Origin: Andrena cerasifolii
Taxonomy: Eukaryota; Arthropoda; Insecta; Hymenoptera; Andrenidae
Direction: 5' to 3'
Assembly (NCBI RefSeq): GCF_050908995.1
Contig: NC_135118.1
Coordinates: 2,976,001 to 3,040,000, forward strand
Length of the DNA stretch: 64,000 bases
Notes under the pieces: generated by a model
Databases searched by the model: none
The model's input: only the letters and a program-made list of their open reading frames with translations
What the model was told of the DNA's origin: nothing
Position numbers and translations under genes: made by a program
In this document: positions 24,340 to 36,700 of the stretch, piece after piece
Position numbering within the stretch: the stretch's first letter is position 1
Layout: each line of letters begins with the position of its first letter

Positions 24340-24569
24340 GGGTCAAGGACCCAATTAATGACACCTAACCAATTACTGTCACCTTAAGCTATTTTACTTA
24401 AAATAACGAATAAATAAACGTTGTAAAGTCATACGCAAAAAGAATTATGTAATTCAACCTATAATCTATACTATAGATTATATACTATTGTTTATTTATT
24501 TGTTATTTTAAGTAAACTAGCTTAAGGTGACAGTAATTGGTTAGGTGTCAGTAATTAGGTCTTTTACCC
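24340..24569. mobile_element. 230-bp TA-flanked MITE, attactg family
   Basis: The left arm carries ggacccaattaatgacacc and the right arm ggtgtcagtaattaggtc. TA flanks are at 24338-24339 and 24570-24571, and the arms meet near 24.46 kb. Related to the degraded element at 15375-16380. Confidence 0.8.
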
Positions 24570-24778
24570 TAATTATGAACTAACTGTGATTTTATGACTA
24601 TTATCTTTCCTGTTCCGAGAAAACTGTTATAAAATGCAGTGTATCAACTGAAACTTTTAATTTCTTCAAAGTAGAAAAAGTTCCAGTCAAACAGGAAGAT
24701 TTATTCTACTCTGAAAAGGTTAAAGTTGTGACATTCAGAGCTCCTGGAAATGTTGTGGAGTAGATACATTCAGATGTA

Positions 24779-25326
24779 TTCTTTTCTGTTTTAAGGTAAC
24801 TTTTACACTTTAACTCTGTTGTAAGAGTTCAGTTTTAACAGTTATTTTATATTCGATTAATAAAAGTTCTGGAGGATCATATACTTTTTCACAGATATTT
24901 AAGGGTAAAATATAAAAGTTGGGAATATTTTTTTAATCAGTGTTATTTAAGGAATTGAAAGCAGGGTAAATGTAGAAGTAACAACACATTGTGATTTTTA
25001 TACAATTATTATATTTATTAAGTTTTTTTATTATATTTATTATATTTATTAAGTTGTTGTCAACTTCAGAGTTGAAATCTTAAACGGTTCGGTGAAAATA
25101 ATTGTATAAAAATCACAATGTGCTTTTACTTCTATATTTACCCTGCTTTCAATTCCTTAAATAACAGTGATTAAAAAATTATTCCCAACTTGTATATTTT
25201 ACCCTAAAATATCTGTGAAAAAGTATATGATCCTCCAGAACTTATTAATCGAACATAAAATAACTGTTAAAACTGAACTCTTACAACAGAGTTAAAGTGT
25301 AAAAGTTACCTTAAAACAGAAAAGAA
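24779..25326. mobile_element. 548-bp foldback element
   Basis: tcttttctgttttaaggtaa on the left is inverted on the right as ttaccttaaaacagaaaaga. Arms run over 220 bp each around a short AT-rich loop near 25.05 kb. No clear target duplication. Confidence 0.7.
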
Positions 25327-25329
25327 CTG

Positions 25330-26100
25330 ACTTAAAAGTTAAAAGTTGGACAAATAACTTTTATTTATAAAAGTTAACAGTTTCATTCGACCCCTGTTTC
25401 TACCAAATGTATCTTATTTTCGTTACCACTCGCAGTCTAAACTTCCCTTTGACAATCACTGTATGTTCAAAATTTCAAGCAATTCGATCACCCGAATATT
25501 CAGTCCCCATTACATAATTCCTTTGTTGGGTGCATGGAAACCTAAAGTGGGATGCAGAATGCTACCCTGGGCATTTCTGCCTCAATCAGTGTCGCCACTT
25601 AACTCCGAAATTTACGACTTCGATATAATTCTACCAATTATACCACGCAAGAAGGGTCCCCTCATTACGCATGTGCAAGGAGAAAGTGGAAGAGCGGGAA
25701 AGTTATTTGCGACGCGTAGCATCTGTGCTTTTCGTGAGCAAAATTGAGGAGCTGGGAACTTTTCCCCTTTTCCCAGTCCCTTCTGTTTTGTAGCGAGGTC
25801 TACGAATGCGCAGGCTAAAACAGAAGCTGGAAAACCGAGTGCAGCTGTCGCCACCCTTCACTTCACAGTGTGAGTTCTGTGGAGGTAGGGATGATTACAG
25901 TTTTCGTCAGCAAAACTGAAGAGGTTGAGGGAAGAAGAAAATTCTCAGCACTCTTAGTTCCGCTTGGAAGAATTAAGATCATTGCTATCTTTATATATGA
26001 GATGGAGTGGAGTGGGCTTAGCGAGGGCTACTTTAAGTCTTTTGTTTGGGCATGCGTATTTAGAGGGTTCCTTACTTTGAACTTGAATATCGACAATTGA
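25330..26100. other. Unassigned intronic sequence
   Basis: Moderately GC-rich sequence with a weak internal repetition (cgtgagcaaaattgaggagc near 25735 and cgtcagcaaaactgaagagg near 25905). Open frames here carry no recognised domain. Confidence 0.35.
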
Positions 26101-27361
26101 GAGAAGTTCGGCAACTGGAAAATTAAAAAAAACTGGAATATTGCAGAAATGTAGCTCAAGTGATGCTAACGACGCAATTATTTTTTGATTCTGCAATAAA
26201 AATATCCTAAGGGTGAAAATACCCCTTCGAAAAAAATTGTGAGTTTTCAGGTTATCGTGACTATCTACGAAAGTATAAAAGATGGACCACTCCCATTTTT
26301 GACAATTCTGTATCACCATCTTGTAGGATATTGGAAGCCTTAAAAGTTTGAATTGAACTTTTTTGTCGATATTTTTTACAGTTTCGCAGATATTCACCAT
26401 AATATGAAAACTCACAATTTCTTTGAGGGGGTGCTTTCACCCTTAGGACCGTTTTATCGTCGAATCAAAAATAGATTCGTTACTACCATCATTTTAGTTA
26501 CATTTCTGTAAAGTTTTCGATTTTTTTGAATTTAGGATCTTGCAGCAAGAGAGGCGCAACTCCAATTTCGACAGTTTTTGAGTTATGACATGTAATATAC
26601 GTAAAAAAAATCTACTTCCTTTGGTGCACGTTTGATACAAATACGATAACAAATGAGCGATTTATTGCACTTAAATTAAAATAGAAATATCAATATTTTT
26701 ATTATAGAATACTTTTTCGCCAAAAATAGAAATAAAAACTTATCAACTCAATAACTACTCCTTACTGTGTGAAAAAATATATTTTTCAATTACTGTTCCT
26801 TTTTTAATGTTAATTCGAAGCAATAATTTTTTAAACAGTTTTTTTCTAACAAGGGAACATCCCGAACCAGGAAATTCAAAGAAATTCTGTAACTTTGTGA
26901 ATATGTATGAAACTTCCTCCCGATTATAACGCAATTTTTGTTTGCTCCCCAAATTCACTCTAAGGGGATGTAATTGACCCCTGAAAATCCGGTTATTTTC
27001 CGATTTTGTGTTATAACTCGTGAACTGTGAAATAATTTTTTTACCAAATGATAGATCTAATTAAAAAAAGTAACTTCTGTCTTGAAACTTTTTTTCTATC
27101 TCTTATAGTTCGCGAATTATAACAGAAAATCGGAAAATAGCCGAATTTTCATAGGTTAATTTCCCCCCCTTCGAGTGAATTTGGGCAGCAAACAAAAATT
27201 GCGTTGTAATCAGGAAGAAATCCCCTACGTATTCACAAAGTCTCAGAATTTTTTGAATTTTCGGGTTCGGAATCTTCTCTCGTAAGTTACTCGAAGTTAG
27301 TAAAGATGGAGCTGCACCCCTCTTGCTGCAAGATCCTAAATTTCCGAGTTGCCGAACTTCC
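26101..27361. mobile_element. Composite inverted-repeat element
   Basis: Outer words gagaagttcggcaact (26101) and agttgccgaacttcc (27347) are inverted. Within it are a stem-loop at about 26165-26470 (cctaagggtgaaaatacccc and complement) and a palindrome at about 26850-27290 that recurs at 59115-59520. The 153-residue minus-strand frame 25954-26415 is only arm sequence. Confidence 0.6.
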
Positions 27362-27573
27362 CTTGCGAGTCACGTAACACTACCTACTTAAATTACTTGT
27401 AAGCTGTTGGTTATATGAAAAAATGTTTCCAACAAAAGTTGTGTGGTATCAAGGGGGCGTACAATGTAATATTAATAGTATCATTGAACGCTGTAATTTA
27501 ATTTTGCAGGTAATTTAGGGTGGTAAATTTAGGTGACTCGCCATGTATACTGAACTCGCCAGGGGTTAGGTGG

Positions 27574-27702
27574 CCAGCGGCAGTGGCCGCGATGGAAACA
27601 CCGGTTCTCGTTCGATCACCGAAGTCAATCATCGCGGGGCGCGTACCGGGGAAAGATGGGTGACCGTTTTTCTCCCGGTGCGTCGCTTGCTGCTGGTACC
27701 TT
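27574..27702 (+). repeat. Second 5S rRNA-like SINE head
   Basis: caccggttctcgttcgatca, ccgaagtcaatcatcgcggg and gatgggtgaccg repeat the 5S-like head of the element at 20337, here closer to canonical 5S in gttcgatcaccgaagtca. The sequence after about 27705 differs from the first copy and no target duplication was found, so it may be a truncated or different subfamily copy, or a 5S pseudogene. Confidence 0.75.
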
Positions 27703-28054
27703 ACGGGAGCGCAGGTTTCCCCGGTTGCGAACGTTATATATAAAATTCGTGACCGTGTTATTATATGGCCTACCCAATAGCAAAATTCCTTACAGTGATC
27801 CTATCGAGGAAGCCCCCCCCCCCGTGGTATTTCAGACCTCACTCTGCTTTCCGTCCACACCCTGTGACCTGCACGGTGGTTTCCTAGGAGGAGATGATGA
27901 AAATGCTCACTCATCACTTTGCCTTGGTTTCGATGCTGCTATAGAGGAAACTCCTGAGACGCAGCGCGACCGACAGTGACAGTTGGACATTATATAAACC
28001 GACAATATATATATATATCTGTATATTGGACCCAGAATATTTAATATCTATTTC

Positions 28055-28199
28055 AGGGCCCCCACAGTCCAACGCGAATATTCGCGGCACGGTGCGGATC
28101 AAATAAGGCTGCCCATAAGCAGCTGCCTCGTATAAAAAACTGCTGAACCGCGGCGGATCCGCTGCCGCTGCGAATATTCGCGTTGGTCTGTGGGAGCCT
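28055..28199. mobile_element. 145-bp palindromic MITE
   Basis: Ends agggcccccacagtccaacg and the complement of cgttggtctgtgggagcc are inverted around the internal palindrome cgcgaatattcgcg present in both arms. No clear target duplication; hAT-like by its ends. Confidence 0.65.
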
Positions 28200-28204
28200 T
28201 TAGG

Positions 28205-29456
28205 TTGCCAATAATCAACAAAGTGATACCACGTCTTGTCACGGCACTGGAAGATAAGATAATTTGATCGAATTTCAATATCAGTTGATGAAATGTATTT
28301 ATAACTGACATACATGTTCTCAGAATTTTAAGCACAACCGACAATTAGATCGATATCGCTGTGATTGCATAATTATGTTGATTTCACTCTGAGTAGATGC
28401 ACTTATCTAGTACGATTGATCCTCGTTTAGTTTAATCACATTGTGTGTACCATTGAATATTCATGTTTCTCTCAAGCTAAGCCCGTTGCCGGTCAGTTGC
28501 ACTATCACGTTCTAAAAAATACTAGCTGCAAAAATGCATTTAAAATGTTACGTATTTAGTCACGTAATGAAGAAATCTACAATATACGCATACGTGTATA
28601 TTTTGGATTAACTGATAATCAGCGTCTGGACACATCGTTAAACAGTATTTATAAAATCAAACAGAGATAACTGATGATTATTGAATTTCTCGATTAACCT
28701 TCTAAACAATTTATTTATTTCTACATCTTTAACAATGCAGAATGGACAAATACATGTCTCATTTGATCCAATCGTGACATTTTTCATCAAGAAAGCGTAT
28801 AAACATCGCAAATATGCTGTACTTCATAAGCAGCCTGAGTTATCGACAGCACAATATTCCCTTTTCCGTTCATTCAACATCTTCCAAAATTGGTGCTTAC
28901 ATTCGTAATTAAATATCTTAAACAATTTATTATTTCACATTTAATACAAGAAACATAACTCCATGACAATTCTTGTTGACACTTCCAATTAGCACACTTT
29001 TTTTACCCCCTAAAAAAGCTGTATTACAAAAGTTCAGACGACGGTCCCCAGCTAATGGTTAAAAATCACTGTTATATCCACCTTGAGCAGCATCGACAAA
29101 TATAATCAGAAACAGTAAGAAACCACGTACCTAACCGCGCAATTGGTTAATCCAACAAGAATGAACAGTAGAGATTCAGATAAGTAACCCCGTGTTAAAC
29201 ACTTCCCTCCCTATCAGTCTCTAGAACCAGGGCACCGATCGGTAACACAGAAAGCATAATCCAATGGTCGCCACATTCCGTCGAATTAATCCCCATGCCT
29301 CTCTTGTGCATCGAGATAAGATACAGGAGTCTAGATAATAATCGTGCCGCTGCCATTGAAGCGTACAGTCATTTGCCATTAAAATAAAACATCACCGTCC
29401 CCAGCAATCGTAGCTAGCCATCGACACCAGCCCTTGGGCTAATCCCAAGTTCTTTC
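28205..29456. other. Unassigned intronic sequence
   Basis: No supported gene or bounded repeat. Confidence 0.4.
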
Positions 29457-29460
29457 TTAA

Positions 29461-30180
29461 GGGGGTATACCCGTTTGAACCCTCGGAAAATGTATACATT
29501 TTGTGGATTTTTTTACAAGTCAACGGTTTGATGCAGATTTCCCGTTTTTTAACTATGTTTACATAGTATTATGAACTACATATAAAAAAAGTTTCAGTTA
29601 AAAAACTATTGTTTTTCGGAAGTTACGGATACATGTCCGAAAGTCTCTCGATTTTAGACGGCTAAACGGTGGCCCTAAAAACTCGCGCTACGTTCAACCA
29701 ATTCACTTCCAATTTTGCATGCAGAATCATAATAAGATTCCGCATCGTCCAACGAAGGCTTTTTTTATTTCGATTCCCCGTTTATTATTTATAAAGGAAA
29801 AAGGTGGATTTTTCTCTTAGAAAAATTTAACTTTACCTTTGATCTCTCACCATTTCTTTATTTTTCAAAATTTTCAAAATCGCCTTCGTTGGACGATGTG
29901 GAATCTTATTATGATTCTGCATGCAAAATTTGAAGTGAATTGGTTGAACGTAGCGCGAGTTTTTAGGGCCACCGTTTAGCCGTCTAAAATCGAGAGACTT
30001 TGGGACATGTATCCGTAACTTCCGAAAAACAATAGTTTTTTAACTGAAACTTTTTTTATAAGTAGTTCATAATACTATGTAAACATAGTTAAAAAACGGG
30101 AAATCTGCATCAAACCGTTGACTTGTAAAAAAATCCACAAAATGTATACATTTTCCGAGGGTTCAAACGGGTATACCCCC
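29461..30180. mobile_element. 720-bp near-perfect palindrome, TTAA-flanked
   Basis: Left end gggggtatacccgtttgaac and right end gttcaaacgggtataccccc, flanked by TTAA (29457-29460, 30181-30184). The two arms of about 300 bp are almost identical when inverted, including gcatgcagaatcataataag and its complement. It ends 409 bp before a Moe exon. A partial copy is at 58613-58814. Confidence 0.88.
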
Positions 30181-30589
30181 TTAAAGGACCCTTCCGAGCG
30201 CCGAACGAGTACCATTTGATTCCCATCGTGATTAGATCTTGAACCACAACAAACACGATCTATTCCTTTTAAATTGAAAGTCCACTCAGCGGACAGGGCA
30301 CCGTATCACTGCGATATGATACCCGCCGATAACACGATAAACAATTATGTCGATCTCTTCTACGTCACTCGTCGATCCTCGAATTATTTGTCAGAAGAAC
30401 TCCTCCCTATTGTTATGCATGCCGACGTCGGCTATTCCATCGTACGTACTGATGAGAAGCACACTTTGCATGGAGTGATGCAGTTTGCCGTTTAGCTTCT
30501 TTATTTTTTCTTTCTTTCTGCTCGCCGAGAGCAGCCTTTGCGCCTGCTTGCGAGCGTATGCTAATCGCTCGTGGAAAAAACGTTTGCAG

Positions 30590-30712
30590 GTGATGAACCA
30601 GGAAGTCAAGAAGGAGACGCCGTTGCAGTTCAAGTTCCGCGCCAAGTTCTATCCCGAAGATGTCGCGGAGGAGTTGATCCAAGATATCACGTTACGACTT
30701 TTCTATCTTCAG
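30590..30712 (+). CDS. Moe: Moe exon a: end of FERM F1 into F2
   Basis: The exon is 41 codons, phase 0 at both ends. It starts after acceptor cgtttgcag and ends before donor gtatgg. It begins VMNQEVKKETPLQFKF and ends DITLRLFYLQ, near-invariant in insect ERM proteins. An in-frame reading extends upstream into the pyrimidine-rich intron end, but nothing there resembles an ERM N-terminus. Confidence 0.97.
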
Positions 30713-33700
30713 GTATGGGCAACAACGATATCGGTGGTTTGTTGGGTGCTTGATGGTTAATTGGAATTTTGTAAGGAGTTGCGGGTGTGCAGAGTAATAG
30801 TGAGACCTCCAATGCGCACGCGTGAGCGCCAAGGGTTGTTCCATTTGGCGAATACTGTGGGTGTAACTAGATTCGAGGTTTGGTGGTCGATCTAGTATCG
30901 AAGCATTGGTTTTGGATAGCTGGGACGGACAGCTCCCATGGACTGCTTTGTTCCCCACAGCTTCTCTTTCTCGGAACCTCACTATTGCTTGATATGTCGA
31001 TAATTCGTTATTGAATACTTGGTACAGCAAGGGAAGGGGGTCAGTGACCCCCTTGCAATTTTTCCGTACCTTGGGATTTTGTACTGTACATACAGTACTT
31101 TAAATCATTTCGTAGAGAATTAAGCTCCCATGCTCAGTCGTTTGTTTATAATATTCAGTTAACCCTTCGTTGACACTCTGGGTGTGAGCTACCCATAAGC
31201 TGATTTTGACGCTCTGTACCTTCTGTATGCAAAATAAATAGTTTTTCCCCAAAGCCGACTTACAAACTATTTTTTTTCTCAAAATATTATATCTGAACAA
31301 CAGTTCTGTAGATTTTTAGCTTCTAATATTGAAATTTGTAAAAGTTACAATTTTTTCAAGATTTTCTTCGTGTTTTCTCGACACGTGGTAATCTAGATAT
31401 TTTTTTTACAAAATCTGTGATGAAATTTCAATAAAAAAGTGGTGGAATATATTCTAGAGACCTTGAATTTGCCCCATTATTTTTTTCATAAAAATTGGAT
31501 TCTTTAGATGAAAATGGCAGTCATTCAAAAATTGCTCTGGGCGTGAGCCACCCAGATATGTCGAAGTTGATCGAAAAAGAGGTGTGTCAACGAAGGGTTA
31601 AAAAAAATTAGATTCCGGAAGAAATATATAAATTAAAGTAGAAAAGCACCGAAATAAATCAGAGAAATAAATCAACTAACTTGTTCTTTAGCTAGGATTT
31701 TTTTTATTGAATTCTTTATAAAATGATTTGAAGTAGTGTACGCTACAAAATCCCAATGTGCGGGAAAAATCTGGGAAGCCACTTGACCACCTTATCTTGT
31801 AAACGATCTGTAAATATTAGTAACTACCACTTTATTATTTAAATTAGAAGTTAGTTTTGTCATGGGTTTGGTATTTCTATGTTTCCTGGTGAACCTTCAA
31901 TATTCATCATACACCTAGTATCGTAGTACAAATTTTAAATTTGCGTTAAACCTGCGTGATTATTATTAATTGCAGATTGTTGCAATAGGCTAAGTATTCA
32001 GTAACAATATAAATTAATTAAACAGTAATATAAGTTGTAGTTAGAGCTGAATACAATTTTAAATAAAAGTATTATTTGAAACAGTGAATAATATGGTGGC
32101 TCTTATTTTCGACTTTTGAATTTTCATCGGGTCACCCTCCAGAATAGCTCGAAATAATTAAAAAAAAAATCCGTGTAAAGTTTGAGATCGATCGGATAAC
32201 GGGAAAGGGTGCCCCTGGGCCCTTAAACATTTAAATCATTAACAGCTCGCAAAGTTGATTTTATATAATATCCTCCAAGTTATTGATTAAATAAAAAAAT
32301 ATGTCGAACAAAAGTTGTAGATCCGGACAAGGAGCATCTTTTATGTTCTATTGCTTTTTCTCGTGCGACAAACGGTTTTCGAAAAAAGTCGCAAAAACTA
32401 AAATAAAAAAAAACTTTTCCCTCAAATTTTGAAAGTTTAAATGCTTCTAGAATATATTTTATTTATGAAGGCGAACAAAAAAAAAGGAATTTTTATTTCT
32501 GAGGACTATTTTTTAAACATGGGGGGGGGGGGCATGTACCGAAATATGCGAAAAAGATAAAAAATGTTTTTTCTTATTTTCAGTGTTTGATATGTCATGA
32601 ATGTTTCCTGAAAATTTGGGACCGAAATTGGCAAAAATATCGAAGATATAGACTCTATATCTTCGTGAAAATATCGAAATATTGAGACTCTATATCTTCG
32701 ATATTTTTGCGAATTTCGTCCCAAATTTTCAGGAAACATTCATGACATATCAACCACTGAAATTGAGAAAAAACTTTTTTTTTATCTTTTTCGTATATTT
32801 CGGCAGATGTCCCGCCCTTAAATGTTTAAAAAATAGTCCTCAAAAATAAAAATTCCATTTTTTTTTGTTCGCCTTCATAAATAAAAAGTGTTCTAGAAGC
32901 ATTTAAAGTTTCAAAATTTGAGGAAAAAAAGTTTTTTTTTTTTTTAGTTTTTCGGACTTTTTTCGGAAACCGTTTATCGCACGAGAAAAAGTAATACAAC
33001 ATAAAAGATACTCCTTGGCCGGATCTACAATTTTTATTCGTCATATTTTTTTTATTTAATCAATAACTTGGAGGATATTATATAAAATCAACTTTGCGAG
33101 CTGTTAAATAATGATTTAAATGTTTAAGGGCCCGGGGGCACCCTTTCCCGTTGTCCGATCGAGCTCAAACTTTACACGAATTTTTTTATAATTATTTGGA
33201 ACTATTCTGGAGGGTGCCCCGAAGAAAATCTTCAAAAAAAAAAATTTACCAAGAGTAAATAAGAGCCTCCCTAATGAATACCATAATGCAATTAACATTC
33301 CACGTATAACACGATAATAAAATAAATAAAATCATTTTGTTCGAACAGTTAAAAGAAGATATAAAAGTATTGTAAATATTGAATTGCGAAAAAAGGCTTC
33401 AATTTAAAAATAAGGCAGAGTACGTTTAAGGGAAAGGTAAGAGGATGATCGTCGATTATTCAACTATTCAGTAGGTATTGCTAATAGAATTGTGTTATAG
33501 AGCAATGAGGTTGAGCACATAACTGCCCATTATCGTGCAATTCACTTGCGTGTTAGATCGACGTGATATGTCAGAAGCATGTTTGCACATTAAATTTGTT
33601 GCATGGTTAAAAACGAGTCTGTCACTGATTGGACGATTCAAAATTTTCAAGCAATAAAATGGAATTAAACTCTTTTCCATTCCTGGACAATATTTTAAAA

Positions 33701-36700
33701 TTCACTTCTTTAAACAATATCATTTCTATCGCGAGTAGAATGTGAGCAGTATATAATTGTTAATTAGTACATCATAATAATCTACGAATAATATAACATA
33801 CTAAGTAGCTGACGTAATTAAAGTCATCCGCGGAACTTTCTAATTATCAGTTTTATCGAGGGCTGTTACAAATGCAAATAGTAAAATTCAAGGAGCAACA
33901 TGCTAAATATTCACTGTTCCATTGTATGTGATATTAAGGGTTTTCTCGTGATCCTATGCCTTTCAACTGCAAACCACATCCTGACTCCATAACAAAGGCT
34001 TGTAAAGCGCTGAGACGGATATGAATCATGCAGGAAAATTGCCAAAGGAATGAAATGTCCGTTTAATTGAAACTAGAAGGCATAAAGTTTTTCAAATACC
34101 ATTATCATGATGTAGCCATTCGTGAATAACGTTCGTTGATTTTGTAATGGACAAACTTAATGATAGCCTTACATTTTATATTTTTTGCAGAATATATACT
34201 GTGTCCTGTAACTCGTGGCACAACCCAAAAGGTGGACGATTCTACGTGAAAAAAGAGGGCGAAAATATGGAATAGCAACGTTTGATTTGGGTCTCGATTT
34301 TCGAAAGCATTTGAACATTGAATATTCGTTACGGACGCGTGTAGTCGATGAAGAAATGATAATAAATATAATACCTTGAAATTAGATCTTTGCGCAGGAA
34401 TGTGCCTTGTTTTACGTTGTGAAATAACTATGTTTGGAGCAGGGCATTGTTTTGAAAATCAGCCGAGTACGTGTTGATTTGATTAATGTAAGAAACAGTT
34501 CCATCTCCAACACTGATTTCATGAACGCAAAGCCCCGGTCGAAAGGAAGTTATACAATTTCCACCCATTATTGCGCAAGGATTCGTTTCATACGTATTTG
34601 CATTACATTTATTGTCGATGGCACTTTTCCAGAAACGAAGCTGCAGATAAAAAATTATTACTCCATATTTTAGACGTTTCATATGAAACCACCTGGTTGT
34701 TAACACCAGTTACAGGAGACCTCGTACATCTCCGTCCTGTTTGAGCTATTCTATTAACACAAAATCCGCTGATTTTTCAAAAATCATTAATACGCCCGGT
34801 TGATTTATTTTTTAAGTTCAAATTATTGAAGACTGTTTCGAAAGACTGCTAAAGAAAGAAATATATTTTCCAAATTAGTTTGCGCATTTTTTTTACTGTA
34901 TTATAACCCTGAATAATTATTAAAAATTATGCAATGAAAAAACGCGAGTTCAGGAAGGTTAAATGGCTTATTAAAAGAATATTAATAATTGAATTAAAAA
35001 AATGCAATAATAAACGAGAAGTTCAGTATTTATTAAGTAGACTAGATAAAGACACTAGAAATTTCGATGTTATTAGTGATTACGGATGATTAAAATGTTT
35101 ACCGTGTGTTGTGAACCACATTTAGGTGAAAAATGCGATTCTTACGGATGATATCTACTGCCCACCGGAAACATCTGTATTGTTAGCTTCCTACGCGGTC
35201 CAAGCAAGACACGGAGACTACCAAAAAGGTACACATACTGCTGGCTTCTTAGTAAACGATCGTTTATTGCCGCAACGTGTCGTGGACCAGCACAAGATGA
35301 GCACAGAAGAATGGGAGACTTCGATCACTAACTGGTGGCAAGAGCATCGTGGAATGTTGCGCGAAGATGCCATGATGGAATACCTGAAGATTGCTCAGGT
35401 AACGATTAATTATTCAACGACTCTGGTCGTATACAATCCATCGATTTTTATCACGTTGCTGATATTAATGTTTCTTTTCTTCATCTTTTCCTGTCGTAGG
35501 ATTTGGAAATGTACGGAGTGAACTACTTTGAAATTCGCAATAAGAAGGGCACAGACCTCTGGCTAGGCGTGGATGCCTTGGGTCTGAACATATACGAGAA
35601 GGACGACAAGCTGACGCCAAAGATCGGCTTCCCATGGTCCGAGATCAGGAATATATCGTTCAACGATAAGAAATTCATAATCAAACCTATTGACAAAAAG
35701 GCGCCGGACTTCGTCTTTTTTGCGACTAGGGTTAAGATTAATAAACGAATTCTGGCACTGTGCATGGGGAACCACGAACTCTATATGCGTAGACGCAAAC
35801 CTGATACAATTGATGTGCAGCAGATGAAGGTACTTATCCTAGCGTGTTAGTGGTATCTTCGTTGCTCTTGATTACGTAAGAATACCATTTGTTTCCTTTT
35901 TTTTATAAATTCAAAGGCTCAAGCGAGGGAAGAGAAAATTGCTAAACAGCAACAGAGGGAAAAGCTGCAGTTGGAGATAGCTGCGAGAGAACGCGCAGAA
36001 AAGAAGCAACAAGAGTACGAAGAAAGGCTGAGAAATATGGCGGAAGAGATGGACAGGCGGCAAGCAGAATTGAACGAGGCTCAGGAAATGATTCGGCGCT
36101 TGGAGGAACAGCTTAAACAATTGCAAGCCGCGAAGGAGGAATTGGAAGATCGTCAGAAGGTGCGTGCAGGTTTAATGTAAAACATATCGGGATGGGGAGA
36201 AAGCAGGGGTTGAAACGGTTCCGAGAATAACTATTTCAAACTCTTATATATTGGTTCTGAAACAGTTGTGAAGAACCGAAATTTCTGGCTATACCAATTT
36301 CGGTTCCGTAACGGTTATATATCGGTTTTATAACAGTAAGGGGGCGCGCCACATTAATAAGGGTTTAACTTAAACGTAACTTAAAAAAAATTATTTCAAA
36401 CTCCTTTTGAGATTCAATTTATTCTTCACAGATTTATTATTTAATCATAATTTAAAAGGCGCTTACGCATGGTTGAGCCAGCTCATAGCGAGAATTTACT
36501 GTATAATCGATATATAACCGTTACGGAACCGATATAATATCGGTTCTGTAGAACCGAAACCGATATAGGCCAGAACCGTTTTCACTCGTAACTGTTTCAA
36601 GATTATTTCAGTTCTCATAACTGTTTCGAGAACCGAAACCGATATCATAACTGTTTTCAACCCCTGGGAGAAAGCGTTTAAATTTGGATTGTTATGAAGG

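Larger units (their letters stand above)
1..30589 (+). other. Very large repeat-filled intron, probably Moe
   Basis: Just over 30 kb lies before the first Moe exon found, with no ERM-like coding sequence and no other gene I can recognise. Open frames are short and mostly fall inside palindromic repeats. The simplest reading is a single intron upstream of the FERM F1/F2 junction. Noncoding Moe first exons could be hidden inside. Confidence 0.55.

Noticed and set aside
25463..25854. Opposed open frames of 94 and 80 codons in a GC-richer patch
   Set aside because: No family similarity or splice logic; mutually antisense frames are expected in such composition.
30485..30589. An alternative Moe start upstream of exon a, in frame
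   Set aside because: The extension is the pyrimidine-rich intron end and encodes no ERM-like sequence; a strong acceptor lies at its end.
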